Source: Antennarius striatus
Taxonomy: Eukaryota; Chordata; Actinopteri; Lophiiformes; Antennariidae
Reading direction: 5' to 3'
Length of the DNA: 64,000 nt
Assembly: GCF_040054535.1 (NCBI RefSeq)
Contig: NC_090781.1
Span: 10,047,982-10,111,981, forward strand
Each line of letters opens with the position of its first letter. The first letter of the stretch is position 1. The notes under the pieces were generated by a model. The model did not search any database, was not told the origin of the DNA, and saw only the letters and a program-made list of their open reading frames with translations. Below, piece by piece: positions 27,505-57,110 of this stretch. The position numbers were made by a program, and so were the translations under genes.

Positions 27505-28955
27505 TTTGAAGAGCTTTTCTGGGAAGATGAAGCACTTAGCAGCAAACCTTTGTCCTTGTTGAAGTCTAATTCTACAGAGACACATCCACATACCCTGTAA
27601 TACAGACAGAAAGAACACAACGGTGCAGCCACTTTCAAAGCATGGTAAACATGTCCCAACGAACATGGCGATAGCTCACACTGATTATTTTGTAACCCGT
27701 CTGAGACGCTGAGTGATGCTACTGTCTAAAACCCCTTTTTAAAGCGGATTTCTGCCCATTTTACAGTCCAGACTGTAAAGATAGTTCTGGGTGCTGAGAA
27801 CCTTTGATGTTATGTATTTGGACATACCTGTACTGCTGTTGGATGTGAAGGCTTGATGTTCAGTGGGGATGGGATGGAAGCGGAGCCGGGGACCGGTCCT
27901 TCCATTTCCCGATCTGCTCATCAGTCACCCATTCTCTACAGTTATTTAACTGTCACCAAGTAGTGATGCTAATGCCGTTTACACCTGTTTAGTTTTTGTC
28001 TTTCTAACTGTGTTTACAGTAGACATTCCTTGTGTGTTATTTGTATTTATTTATGATTATTGGTTTAAGATTTGGGGAAAAAAATAATGTAAAATCTACA
28101 GTACATTGATCACCTGTGGGAGTGCTTCAGCATTAAACAAGGATCTCAGACTATCATTGAGAGGTAGAGTTAAAATTAGCTATTATATAAATTACACTTA
28201 TTAAGCGGAATGATAGAGCACTAAATATTCTACCAGTTTTGTGTTAAGGACATTTTCTACTAGATGAAAGATTTCACAATCTCTACTGTACTAAATGCAG
28301 AGATTAGAATACGAGTCAGTCAACAGTATATAGTCGATTCTGTGCCTAGGGTTTTTTTGTTTTTGTTTTTTTGCAATGGATCGGTTTCCTGTCTTGTTTT
28401 AAAAAAAAAAAACACTTCACGAATCTGAAGCGTCACACTGGGTGGTGGGCTCCATTTGCTTTAAGCTTGGCATGCCATTGACTCACTGATCGTATTCAAG
28501 GCTGCCTTTACTCTGAATGTGAGAGTTGTCTTCATGTTGCACACATCTTTCCTCGGTGCAGCTCCTCAATGGAGTCTGGATGGGGGGGTGGGGGGACACA
28601 AAACTGAGGGTGTTTGCTTGCTAGTTAGCCTTCGATACGCTAAAGAGGAAAAGGGTCGTAGATTCGATGTAAAATAGGTGTATAAAAGATCCAGAAGACC
28701 TGAGTGGTGTGTTGGAGCGCTGTTGATCGGTGCTGTGTGTATATAAACCTTACTGATGTTTGACTTCAAAAGTGAAAGATGTATGAAATATGAAAGCAAT
28801 TCAATCAAATTTGACTCTACCTAAGTTTGATTCAGGATTTTCTCTGCGTTTGTCTCCGCAGATTTTTTTCTTCTTCGTGTAATTAGAATGTGTAGCAATG
28901 ACTGAAATCTTTTTTTTTTCTTTTACAAATAAAGAGCAGCTTCCACAACCTGTGC
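27505..28955 (+). other. picalm 3' UTR
   Basis: AT-rich sequence from the MQFM stop to the poly(A) site region, with short T and A homopolymers. I see no second gene; the open frames are short and unrelated to any family I know. Confidence 0.75.
28928..28933 (+). terminator. picalm polyadenylation signal AATAAA
   Basis: AATAAA follows a T-rich stretch and is followed about 20 bp later by GTGCTGTGTTTTTATT, a GT/T-rich downstream element. This is the expected end of the picalm transcript. Confidence 0.8.
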
Positions 28956-29324
28956 TGTGTTTTTATTCAAGGAGAATCATAAATCCATTGGATTTTACTT
29001 GGAATAAAGTCATGTCATGGATTTATGGGCAGTTTTTAACTTGCACTGTTGATCAAATCAGTAGATAGGATTTGTGTCATCTTAGAAAAAGTTGGTTCTT
29101 CCAGGTTCATAAATTGACAGTAATATCTCCTGCCTGAGACACTTTTGCTGGGTGCTGTCGTATCATCCCAGAAACCACAGCTCTTCATAACAATTCAGTG
29201 TTCGTCACCTGAATTTGGCATGAAGGCAGAATTGTACATGACAGCCAGTTCATAAAAATCTTGTGTCCCCACGTAAAATAAATTTGGCTTTAGTTAAAAA
29301 AAAAAAAAACACAAAACATGTCTA

Positions 29325-29355
29325 TACATACTGGGATTAATAAAGTCTATCTATC
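29325..29355 (+). repeat. LINE 3' tail fragment
   Basis: CTGGGATTAATAAAGTCTAT followed by CTATC units is the typical 3' end of a fish LINE family. Only the tail is present, directly after an A-rich stretch. Confidence 0.6.
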
Positions 29356-29639
29356 AATCAGATACAAGAGGGGGCTCTTATTACTTCTAATTAAGTAGAA
29401 TTCTATGCCTAACCAGTAGGGTGGTAAACACCACAACTTTTCTCCTGGGTCTTGCAGAGGATGTGTCATTTGAACTAAAATATTTCTGAGAGGATTTATG
29501 AAGATGAATTTCCAGTAATGCTGAAGTTTGGGACATGATGCAAATGGGTTTTTTTCTATAGTCTTGAACTTGACAGATGTAACCTTAGAACAATTTTAAA
29601 CTGAATTGAGCTGAAATGGAGAACCAATCAACCAATCAC

Positions 29640-30265
29640 TCTAGGAGACACCATGTTAGAAGAAGTGTAGTCCTTCACCTACTTGGGGAGTATCATCAGC
29701 AGTCAGGGAGGTACGGATGCTGATGTGAAAGCTAGGATAGGTAAGGCAAGAATATCATTTCTACTTCTCAGGAACATCTGGCGCTCTAGAGAGATACAGA
29801 TAGCAACAAAAATCAGAATCTTTAACTCCAATGTCAAATCCGTTTGGCTCTATATGAGGCAGAGACATGGAGAACCACAAAGGGCACAATAAATAAAATG
29901 CAAACCTTCACAAACAAATGTCTCAGAAGAATCTTGAAAATCTACTGGCCGGACAAGATCAGCAACAACGATCTCTGGACGAAGACACAACAACTCCCAG
30001 CAGCAGATGAAATTGGACGAAGAAGATGGAGATGGATCGGGCACACGCTACGTAAACCAGAGTCAAACACCACCAGACAGGCTCTGACCTGGAACCCTCA
30101 GGGGAAGAGACACAGAGGCCGGCCCAAAAACACCTGGTGGCGCGATCTCCAGGCAAGACACCAAGAGACTGGGATGCACCTGGTCGCAGATAGAAAAGAA
30201 CGCCAGTGACTGTGTACTCCGGAGGTCCCTTGTCGATGGCCTATACCCCAACGGGGGTGTAAGGC

Positions 30266-30298
<33 letters not shown>
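29640..30298 (+). pseudogene. RTE-type LINE reverse transcriptase, C-terminal remnant
   Basis: Two overlapping open frames (29683-29892 and 29844-30209) carry the end of a reverse transcriptase. The visible parts are LGSIISSQGGTDADVKARIGKA, then after a frameshift near 29845 ETWR, the [13 protein letters not shown] motif and a basic [16 protein letters not shown] segment typical of the RTE/RTE-X group. It ends in (TAAG)n at 30267-30298, a usual 3' tail of such LINEs. It is 5'-truncated and frameshifted, so inactive. Confidence 0.82.
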
Positions 30299-30599
30299 AG
30301 CTGAAATGGACAAAAAATGAAGAATTACATATTCTGACTCCCACAAATCTCCCTGAAATTCCACACCCAGCTCCTGATCCGCTTCATACTAACCAACATA
30401 AATGTGGGAAACAAGTGACCTCTGGAAATAAAACATTTTAAAACAGATGGGGAGCAGAGTTTTGATAAATGATCTGATTTCTCAGTTTAGGGGTTGTTGC
30501 TATAACAGTTTTAGAGCCACTGATCTGCAGCATGCATTGCCCAGCAGGTTTTACTGATGTAACAGGTGATAAAAACAAAGAGGCGTCCACAACTACTTA

Positions 30600-31054
30600 A
30601 TTTAAGTTGAATGACGTCATAACGAATGAAAACATTGTTGCGAACACACCGACCTGCCGGAGGGGTCGTTCACACCCTTTAGTCAAACACTCCTGGCCTG
30701 TGAAAACTGAGGACACCTGCTGGACGCTACCTGCCATTACAACTCCGATGACGCGCTTCAAGTCGATCATTTCAATGAGTAAACATTTTGAATCATAAAC
30801 TTTCCGATTGTTTCTGCTGTTAAGAAGTGAATCGAGCGTCTCTCTCTCTCTCTCTCTCAGCTGCCCCGCTGATGGTTTCATATATCGGGTCCTCCCATCC
30901 GGGCGGGGTCCACCCTTCTCTGAGGCGCACACGGCAGCTGGTCCAGCGGAGGTGAGGACGTTCAGTCCGCGTCTCTGTTCTCTGGTCGGAAGCCCTCACA
31001 GCAGGATGGAAGGAACAGAAACACTGGGTGTCAAGACTGCAGGAGTTATATAAG
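30600..31054 (+). promoter_or_regulatory. Probable sytl2 promoter and non-coding first exon
   Basis: A moderately GC-richer block lies between repeats and the sytl2 coding exons. A probable untranslated first exon ends at TATATAAG before GTAGGC at 31054/31055. A (TC)n tract lies at 30839-30859. The transcription start cannot be placed from sequence alone. Confidence 0.5.
31006..31053 (+). promoter_or_regulatory. Upstream ORF in the sytl2 leader
   Basis: A complete 15-codon frame (ATG GAA GGA ... GTT ATA TAA) ends one base before the proposed first-exon donor. If the exon is used it would lie upstream of the main start at 32212 and could damp translation. Confidence 0.4.
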
Positions 31055-32211
31055 GTAGGCCACGTTACAAATATCTACGCTTCTGCTGAATAAACGACAC
31101 TTAATCAGAGAAATGTAGATTAAGTGCCACCTTCAATAAGGTTTGTTCTTGAGGGAGCTTGTTCATACAGAAGAATGTGTATGAACTCAAAACATGGGAC
31201 AAATAAAGTGTAGAAATAATCTTAAAATGTTTGAATTTTTAAAGTATAAGTAAAAGCATGACAAATTTAAGTCCTAAAATTATTTATCTTACAGAGTCAC
31301 TCCAGTCAGGCCAATGTTTTAATATTTAAAAGTACATTCAGTGTTCATTACTCTAATGCTATAGCTGTTATATGTGGAACTACTTCAAACAATATACTTT
31401 TTTCTGCTGAGTAGTTTATGAAGGACATTTCTGTTGAATAATAATCTTTAACCCTTATATTTATACATGAATACATTTGTATATTGTTCTTAACCAAATG
31501 AAATAAATAAATAATGATAAATAACAGTTTTAACAGTGAAATGGCCAAAAAGAGAAAGGTTTTGTGTTCCCACGTTCATATCCTGAAACATGGAGGCACT
31601 TGTTTCCTTTATTCTGTGTCCACAACCAGTTCTCTAAATAAACATAGAAACCCACAAGCTACGTTTCAGTAATTTAAATGACTGGAATAAGTTCTCAGAG
31701 CTTTTATTAAAGATACAGTGTACATGCAGCAAGTGTTAGAATAAGTGTCTTTCTTAACTTCTTAAGTAAAATTTTGAAATATATGTATATGAAACAGACT
31801 TATTCTGCATCACATGACTTTTTCTGCTTTACACACGGTTAAATTGTTTTGTTATTTAAGCACGTTTCTTTAGTGAACTACAGAATATTTCTGTGCAGAA
31901 CAGCAACACACAACTCACTCGGTGGAATTGTATGAAGAGCTTCTGAGTATTTCTGAGTGAAGTGGATCTGAAGTCGCTCTCCTTAAATAGAGGCCTGTTG
32001 GAAAAATAATCACACCAACAACAACGGAAGACTTTCTCTTCTCATTTTCACACTGTGTTTAAACTTCATCTCATTGAAGCATGGCTTTAAAAAAACTTGG
32101 CTGTCTAAAGATGCAACAAAGTTAATTGGTTGCCATGTCATTACTCTGATAGCAGCAGACCCATCCTGTGTCCGAGTTTGTCCACAACTGCGTACTGCCA
32201 GAGGAGAAACC

Positions 32212-49626
<17,415 letters not shown>

Positions 49627-49777
49627 GTTGAAGTCTACAAACTACCAGTCTAGATGCACACACAATAATGCTGGAAAAACACCTCTAGAAAGTTTAAATT
49701 TATTCTGAAAGGAAAGAAGAATTATTAGAGCTGACAGTCTGGTCCAGCATTGTTGGCACTCCTGTTCTGTCTTGTCA

Positions 49778-49783
49778 ATAAAA
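49778..49783 (+). terminator. sytl2 polyadenylation signal AATAAA
   Basis: AATAAA about 150 bp after the sytl2 stop codon, followed by TATTATTGTCCC. A second AATAAA near 50066 could give a longer 3' UTR. Confidence 0.75.
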
Positions 49784-50938
49784 TATTATTGTCCCAGGAT
49801 CTGAACTGAATATCCTCCAACACTTTCTATAATATGTCTAAATGTAAACATTTATTTTCCTAAACTATTAAGAGAAATACTAAATACTGTAGCTCATGAC
49901 ATGTACTGGAAACTACTAACAATTTTCTTAATTTATCTTCAGTATCGCATGTGACCACAAACTACCACTCATTCATTGTGATATTCCCTCTTCTCAGATG
50001 AGCACTTTTGATTGTATTGTTATGAATCTTGATTGATTGCACTTAATATAGCTAACTACAAGTGGGAATAAAGGATTTAAATGAAGTACAACTTACGTGA
50101 GTCTGTTCTCTTATTTTCACAAACCATGCTGCATGGCCATGCCAAAAGAGGGAGGTGCACACAACAAAGTCCATTAAATTAATTCACTAGGTTTAGCCAG
50201 TACTACTGATGAACACAAATGATGTTGTTTCACTGACGACCACCTGGCCTCCTCCAGTGAAGAAGACAGCCCAAGAACAGAGGGTAGACACTTGATGGTG
50301 GCAGATGATGCTGCTGACGCTGATGAAAGCACAAAACAGTCTAGTCTTTTGATGAGGTGGAGGACAACACATAGCAGCAGAAGAATGGATATGGTACAGG
50401 AAAGATAAAACCAGTGGCTGCAATAAAGATGAGCGAAGGTGTGAGACTGCATCTCGTGGTAAAAGTGTCATCCACTTTTAAAACGGTTGGTGTTTTGAGC
50501 CCCATTTCCCCTGTGACCATCTGACGACAACAACATCGATGTCGAATGATGGCTTCAGACAAGGATGGCAGGAAATAAAGATAGATGGTAAAATAAGTGA
50601 CTTAAGGACAAAGAGAGTAAAGAAAGAGATGTGCAGACTAAACAACTAGAGTTGTGATTGGTGCAGACCTGAAGTAGTAGCAGCAAAACAAATACTGGGT
50701 CGAAGGACGGGCCAAGGAGGAGGTGACTGATGCGTTCAAGTCGAAATTCAGCTACAGATGTGTCTGACCTTTTAAAATGGTCTGATTTGATCAAACTTAA
50801 ATGTCAACACAAGTTGGATCGTTCTCATATATCCTGGACTGGGTTTGTGTCAAGTGAAATGAACCACATTGTGTGCAGCACATTTAATCACGTCTGGTGA
50901 ATGATGGTAAACCCCTCTCCTCTCTCTGTCTCTTCCAG

Positions 50939-51303
50939 CAACAGACTCTGCATTCACTACTCAAGACAAGGATGCTTCCCTTTTGAAGAGGAGTATCTTT
51001 AATGTGGAGCCATCCCAGCAAAGGACAGATCTGGAAAATGTGGATTATTTTGGTTGGTTAGTTAGTAGTTAGTTAATTAGTTTAACATTATCTTACCTTT
51101 TGTTTCTTGCTTAACAGGATTCTACAGAAGTGATGACAAATTTGTCATTTCAATAATTCTCCTAGTGGATGAGGAACAAGAAGAGGTGGAGAAACAGATC
51201 CAAGCAGGCTGGAGGCAAATTCAGTACAAATTGTTGCACAAATGTATTTTTCATTTGGAGATCATCACCGATATAATGAGCAGCTTCTCTGCATGCTGCT
51301 GAA
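50939..51303 (+). CDS. Unidentified two-exon-like open segment
   Basis: Segment A (50939-51052) follows a strong acceptor (CTCTCTCTGTCTCTTCCAG) and is open as TDSAFTTQDKDASLL... to DYF, ending before GTTGGT. Segment B starts after GCTTAACAG near 51120 and continues in the matching phase (G|GA) as FYRSDDKFVISIILLVDEEQ, then a charged EEVEKQIQAGWRQIQ stretch, ending in TGA at about 51303. An AATAAA lies near 51339. Together they encode about 100 residues that I do not recognise. They could be the 3' end of a small gene, a decayed exon pair or chance. No upstream exon with a start codon is secure. Confidence 0.3.
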
Positions 51304-51540
51304 TTTGTGATATTCTGTGGTTGTTGATATTACCAAATAAATTTTCATTAATCAGTTACGTAAATGTGAACATCATGAAGGGGAACAGGTAGTTTGGAGG
51401 CAGTAGTGTAGTGTTATTATCGGTGTATTATTTATTTATATCTTAATGTAAAACATAACGAAAGAGTACATGAAAAAGCTTTATTTAGATCTGTACATAA
51501 GTGCTGAACTTGACTTACATCAAGTTTTCATCATTTACAC

Positions 51541-52194
51541 CAGTGGTCCCCAAACTAAGGCCCGCGGGCCGGATCTGGCCCACCACCACACGTGGCACGG
51601 TGCCCTGAACAGTACTAGAAAAATGCCCCCCAACTACAAGGCCAGAGGAAAGTCATTTGCGACATGTACAGTATGACCACATAAAAGCATTTGAGGTGAA
51701 ACTAACGCTGGTTTTGGAACAAGTGAAGAAGCACAGCTTCATCCATCTCCCTGCTACCCAAAACCTCTCTGCAGAGAACCCAGCGGTCCTGTTCCCAGCT
51801 GAAAGGTGTGTGAAGCACTGGAGATGCTGAAGGTGGAGTTCGGTGTGCGATTCCGTGAACTACATGCTAATGTTAAGGAAGTCCCTCTTTTCCAGAACCG
51901 CTTTGTTGCTGACATCGATGAAGCCCAGCCTTCTTATCAGTTGGAGTTAGCCAAGTTACAGAACTGTGATGTTCTGAAAGACGCATTCAAGCCCGACAGT
52001 CTCATTGACCTCTATGCTGCCCTCCCAAATGACATAATAACCAGAAAGGGTTATTAATACCTGGTTCTGGAAGACATTTACATTTAGGAACCCCTGCAAT
52101 TGTCACAGTTCTTCTTTTACAAACTGACCCCGGCCCCCCAGCAGAGAAGCAAAACTTTTTGTGGCCCTTACAGGAAAGAGTTTGGAGACCCCTG
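51541..52194 (+). mobile_element. hAT transposon, internally deleted, with transposase remnant
   Basis: Termini CAGTGGTCCCCAAACT and (inverted) CAGGGGTCTCCAAACT are flanked by a perfect 8-bp direct repeat ATTTACAC (51533-51540 and 52195-52202). A frame at 51806-52057 (MCEALEMLKVEFGVRFRELH..., QLELAKLQNCDVLKDAF) matches the C-terminal part of Charlie-type hAT transposases related to the GTF2IRD2 and ZBED5 families. Most of the transposase, including the N-terminal catalytic part, is missing. Confidence 0.92.
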
Positions 52195-52616
52195 ATTTAC
52201 ACCAATCCTTTACCTTTGATACTGTGTTCATCTTTACTATGAAATGAAGTTTGAATGTAAATTTCAGTGTTTCATCAAAAATCACGAGTACATTTTTTTT
52301 TATCAACCTCTTGAAAATGTTTTCAAAGTGCCCCATTTCTGAGTCATTACAAATGATAACACTATTCATTAAATTATTAAAAATGACAACAATCTCATCT
52401 CCACTTTATTGTGCTACAGTTATTCCAATGACTAAAACGTTGCTGAGTCAGATAACTTTGCTAACCACCCTTTTGTAATGTTGTTTATGTAATTATAAAG
52501 CTAAATCTGACAGTATGATTTCTCTGACTCTGGTTTCTCTTTTCTTTGTTCTACAGTACAATGTTAAACTGGCAGTTTGGGAAAGACAGGAAGGGGCTGA
52601 ACTGTAACAGGTGATG

Positions 52617-54449
52617 TTACTGCTCGACTGTTTTTCTCTGTCTGATAAACCATATAAAGTAAAAAGCCATGGCAAAGAGGAGAAGAGCTAGAATGACGAT
52701 GCAGATGATCACAGCCACCACTGGGCTGCTGTAGTTGTTCCCAGAAGACATATCTGTGTGAGCAGGGGAAAGAAACTTTTACATGTGAATGTATTCATAT
52801 TAGTCGATACTGTAAGTTGTAACCAAGAAAATAATGAAATACAACACATCTCCTTTACAAATCATCCAGCCTCATATAATGAAGATTCTCACCATGTGAA
52901 GCTGAGAACAACTGAGCATCTTCTGAAAAATAAAACCAAAAATCATGATCGGTAATGAGCAGGACTGGATTTTGTATTGTTATTATTGATTGAATTAAAT
53001 GATTCATAACATTTTAGATGAGCGTCGACGGTTTTGCAGCTTTAATAGATATCATGACAGAAACATGGCAAAATTAAATATTCATCTCCCAGAACCTCTG
53101 AAGCACAGTAATATGCTGGCTCCATATTTTCAATTTAATCTGTACTTCAAGGGTGGAAAAATCACATTTATACAGTATTAATTTCCATGGTGTTGATTTA
53201 TTTATTTATATTGTTTGTTTGTTTGTTTGTTTGTTTGTTTTTACCAGAAACATTTGAGATATTTTACCATGTGTTCAGTGAAATTTGCTCGCTGGAGTTT
53301 GGTGTAGCTACAGTAATTTGACTGGTGAATTTGTTTCAGTCAGACTTGAACACAGTAACCTGGCTGGTGACCAGATGTGACATGATTTTTTCTCATTTTG
53401 TTTTCTTTCTTGTGATACAGATTTTCTACCAGAATTTATGTTACGTTTAAAAAATAGTTTTACATATTCCTAACCTAACCCTAATCCTAACTGAACAAAT
53501 CTTAACATGCCCAATTTGAGATTCATTTTTTCTTCTTTTCTTACATTTTTTATTAAGCCTAAAAAACATTGTGATAGAAATTAACTATGCATTTGTTTAT
53601 AAAAGTTTTCTTAAAGACATACCAATGCTGCTGGGTCCAACAGTAATGACAGGCGAGCTGACTGTCGTGTTATATAACTGTTCGTCCACTTGTCTCTTCC
53701 TCCTTCTCAGGGGCGTATCACAGACCTGCTCAGAAATAATGAACAATCACTGATGTACGGCTTAACTACAAAAAGCAACTATCTGTTATACCTCAAAAAT
53801 GATTGTTATTCTTGTGATGATCAGTAATCCCATGTTTACTCACAGCTATCAAACTGCTGCACTTGGACACCTCACACAGTGTGGTGATGCAGTGCAGGTA
53901 GAAAGTGGACACTGTCAAATTTTTGTGCACCACAAATCTGAAAGCCTCAAAGGAGAAGTACGCCACCTGAGCCAACCCGTTGAGCTCCACCTTAGTTTGT
54001 TCATCGCGATTACACCTTGGGTGAAAAGAAGACAGGTGTAGTCGCTGTACATGGTGAAAGACAAAAGCCTAGTGTGGAGTTGAGTGTCAGACAAAGTGGG
54101 TAATATATTGTGCGATTATGTTTATATGTGACTCACCCTACAAATAGGTCATAGTAAGTAGATGCGGTGGGATATGGGCTTGTTGTTGCAAAGCATCTGT
54201 CCAGCAGCACGTTGAACCTTCAAAGACAGCTTCATTTATTTTTAAAGATTATTTTTTCTTATAATTAACGTGCTTCACTGTAAACTGTCAAAACTAACAC
54301 ACCTGTCCGTTAGATTTTGTGCTATCACTGCAACATAAATCTTGGTTTTCAAGTTGAGGCCTGTTGGTGGTATAGTAAGGAGATTTTGGTATAGTTCATC
54401 CTGTTCCAAGGAAAATTAAGGGAAAAATCATGTTATGAAAATAATAATG

Positions 54450-54538
<89 letters not shown>

Positions 54539-56125
54539 TAAAAAGCTGTGAAGAAAAAGCAGGTCTTACTCCGTAGAGACGCATCGTCAGTGTGCTGATG
54601 AATGTACCATTGCTGTCTTTTATAGCAAGATTTACACCTGATCTGTTATGAATGAAAATAAATTCATGTGAAACCAAAAACTTCAAGGAACTGAAATGTA
54701 GATTCTATTTATTTCATATGTGGTCTCTTTGTAATTCCATGTGTCACATGGCATACTCACACAGCCAACTCAGTGTTGTTCAAGAAGTACTGCATCGGGT
54801 AGAGGCAGGAGAACTTGTACTGGATCTGTTGGCGGTAGGTGATCACACCTGAACTGGTGTCTACCGAGTTTATCATACCAGAGATGTTCATGAACTGGAC
54901 TTGTGAGAAGTTAGAATATGTTCCACTCCCAAGCTCAGAAATTGTCTGTTGAAAAAGGAAACATGAATTCCACTGACATCTGTTTAAAATTAAAAAAATG
55001 AACTTCACGACACAATGGATTTTGTATTTTCTGATTTACTACTGATTTTCTGATTTGTGTCCATCAGAGATTCAAGTCAAGTGGGAATACCTTGAATTTA
55101 TTATTGCAAGATGAAATGGCAGTGTCATTTAGGGGGAATCTGAATCTAAGGAGAGGTGGGGTATTGTTCCAATATGCGGTCCCGAGGCACTCAAGTTTGT
55201 CTACTTCATTATTGACGACCATCAGAGACTCGGTGTAAGAAGCTTGGTACACTGGACAAAGGTAAATGTCCAGGTCCATATACTCTGTTCCACAGTGTAC
55301 GGTTATGTCCTCGTTTTCTACAGAAAACATCAAGAGAAGAGGAAAATGAACATGGAGAAGTGACAGCTACAATTATTGAAGAACATATCAAATAAGATTC
55401 TACAAACCTGGAGGTCTGTTAGTTTCGCTTAAAAGGCAGGCATCTGGAGTCTGAGCCATGGTCCTCAGAATGAGGCCAAACTGGCTTAAAAAAAAGATTA
55501 GCCTCATTGTTGTTTGCTTGGTCCTGTGAGGGAACAGCAAAACAACAGAAGCCAAAGCATCCATCAGTTCCTTTCACAAGGAAAAAACTGAATTGCCAAT
55601 CTATTTGTTTGCTTTTTGTTTACATCATTGATGATCAGCCTCCAAGGACACAAGAGAAAAGCCAGCAAAGGAAACATGCAGTAGCTGTTTAAACTCATTC
55701 AGCAACACTCAATATGCAGTCAATGGAACTGAATGGAAAAGACACAATTCTATCTGGGCTGAGATTTATTTTTTATTATTTTATAGAGGAAACTAATACT
55801 TGACATTAGATTGCATCCTGTAATTCGGCTTTATCTTCGACTTATTTAAAGACTCATCTGATGAAGAGGACATTTATACTCTTTATACCCATATTCTTCA
55901 CACCAAAATTAAATCCCACATATCTGAAGACAAGAATTTAGCAATATTTTTCTCCATTCTTATAATGGTAAAAGTAAAGAAGAATATGCACTAATTTTAT
56001 TTTCACAGTGTCATTATATGTCATGCAAAGTATTTTAAATTTTTAAAACTAATTTTAAAACTACAACATACAACCTGATTAAAAAAAGATGAACAAGTTA
56101 TAAGAACTCACCTGTGAGTCTTCAT
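52617..56125 (-). CDS. ZPLD1-like zona pellucida domain protein (complete)
   Basis: Exons, complement: 56112-56125, 55408-55523, 55091-55317, 54761-54945, 54570-54642, 54303-54400, 54137-54217, 53844-54015, 53623-53725, 52893-52922, 52617-52753. All use GT-AG and the frame is kept (411 aa; ZPLD1 is about 415). It has a signal peptide (MRLIFFLSQFGLIL), then a ZP domain: CGTEYMDLDIYLCPVY and KFSCLYPMQYFLNNTELAV in ZP-N, FEAFRFVVHKN and FYLHCITTLCEVSKC in ZP-C. A furin-type site RRRKR precedes a spacer and a membrane helix (VVAVIICIVILALLLF) with the short tail RQRKTVEQ. Several N-glycosylation sequons are visible. Such proteins are cleaved and polymerise into extracellular filaments. The best start may be the exon-2 ATG (10 residues in). 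It is a paralogue of zpld1 at 1-1787; its tissue role is unknown. Confidence 0.95.
53205..53241. repeat. (TTTG)n microsatellite
   Basis: Seven or so TTTG units, in the zpld1-like intron between exons 53623-53725 and 52893-52922. Confidence 0.85.
54446..54539. repeat. (AAT)n microsatellite in a zpld1-like intron
   Basis: About 90 bp of AAT, only 30 bp downstream (minus strand) of the donor of exon 54570-54642. Confidence 0.95.
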
Positions 56126-56158
56126 CGTGTCTCCTCCTATTGGTGACCAGATCTCTAC

Positions 56159-56165
56159 ATTTATA
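56159..56165 (-). promoter_or_regulatory. TATA box of the zpld1-like gene
   Basis: On the minus strand GGTATAAATG lies about 34 bp upstream of the first ATG (56125). This predicts transcription starting almost at that ATG, which would leave a leader of only a few bases. That favours use of the exon-2 ATG for translation. Confidence 0.6.
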
Positions 56166-56169
56166 CCTA

Positions 56170-57031
56170 TTAATTCCCCCACAGGGGTGTGTGAGGGAAC
56201 GCCCCAGACAATAGTGTAACATGAGCTCAGCCTTTAACACCTTCATTTTTAGTTTTCCAACTTTTTAAATTTGAGCATTTCATTAATAAACATTTGTTAC
56301 TGTTGTTGTTGTTTTCACACAATAAAAGATGTCCAGTGATTAGTTTTTGTAGCTCCATTGGTTCCTCAGCCTGCTGTGTCTACTGGTGTTATCTGATGGT
56401 GTGTGATGATATCCTATATTTGTTTCATGAGCACAGTGGAATTTATCTTCAGAAAGTATTAGACTGCACCTTCACAATGCATTTGCCACTGGAATTTTTC
56501 ATTGTGTTTCTACAATTAATTATTATTATTGAATTAACTGAAAATACTGTTCACACTCCTGGACAAATAACCAGTTTATTGCAGGGCCAAATGGAAGAAA
56601 ATCCCATTCACGCTCACAATCAGATCTTAAGGTAATCTAGAGTCACCAATTTTCCTACATTGCATTTTTTTTTTTTGGTGGGGGAAAGAAAGACCACACT
56701 CAAAAGTCACAAGTGGATTTGAACTCAGGACCTTTTAGCTGTGAAGCTGCACCATCACTCTGTCCCACATACATATAGATAAGGTGTAATATTAATGTGA
56801 TGCTATTGTTGTCATCAGAGAATTTATTTCACCTTGTTCCAGTCCTCACGGAGTAGAAATAGAAGATTCTTGTTCATGGCCCAGAAGCTCAATGTGTCAT
56901 TTATAGCATCCTTCCTCGACAGATGAAGGGGTTCTCTCATCTTAATTACATATTTCAAAGACATACCTTACGATTAAAATAATGAACTGTAAAAATAATT
57001 TATAAAACTAAAAGGAAGAGAAGGTGTACGA

Positions 57032-57110
<79 letters not shown>

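Noticed and set aside
50174..50562. Minus-strand small membrane protein (hydrophobic SILLLLCVV stretch)
   Set aside because: No conserved motif or splice context, and the plus strand reads more convincingly as coding here.
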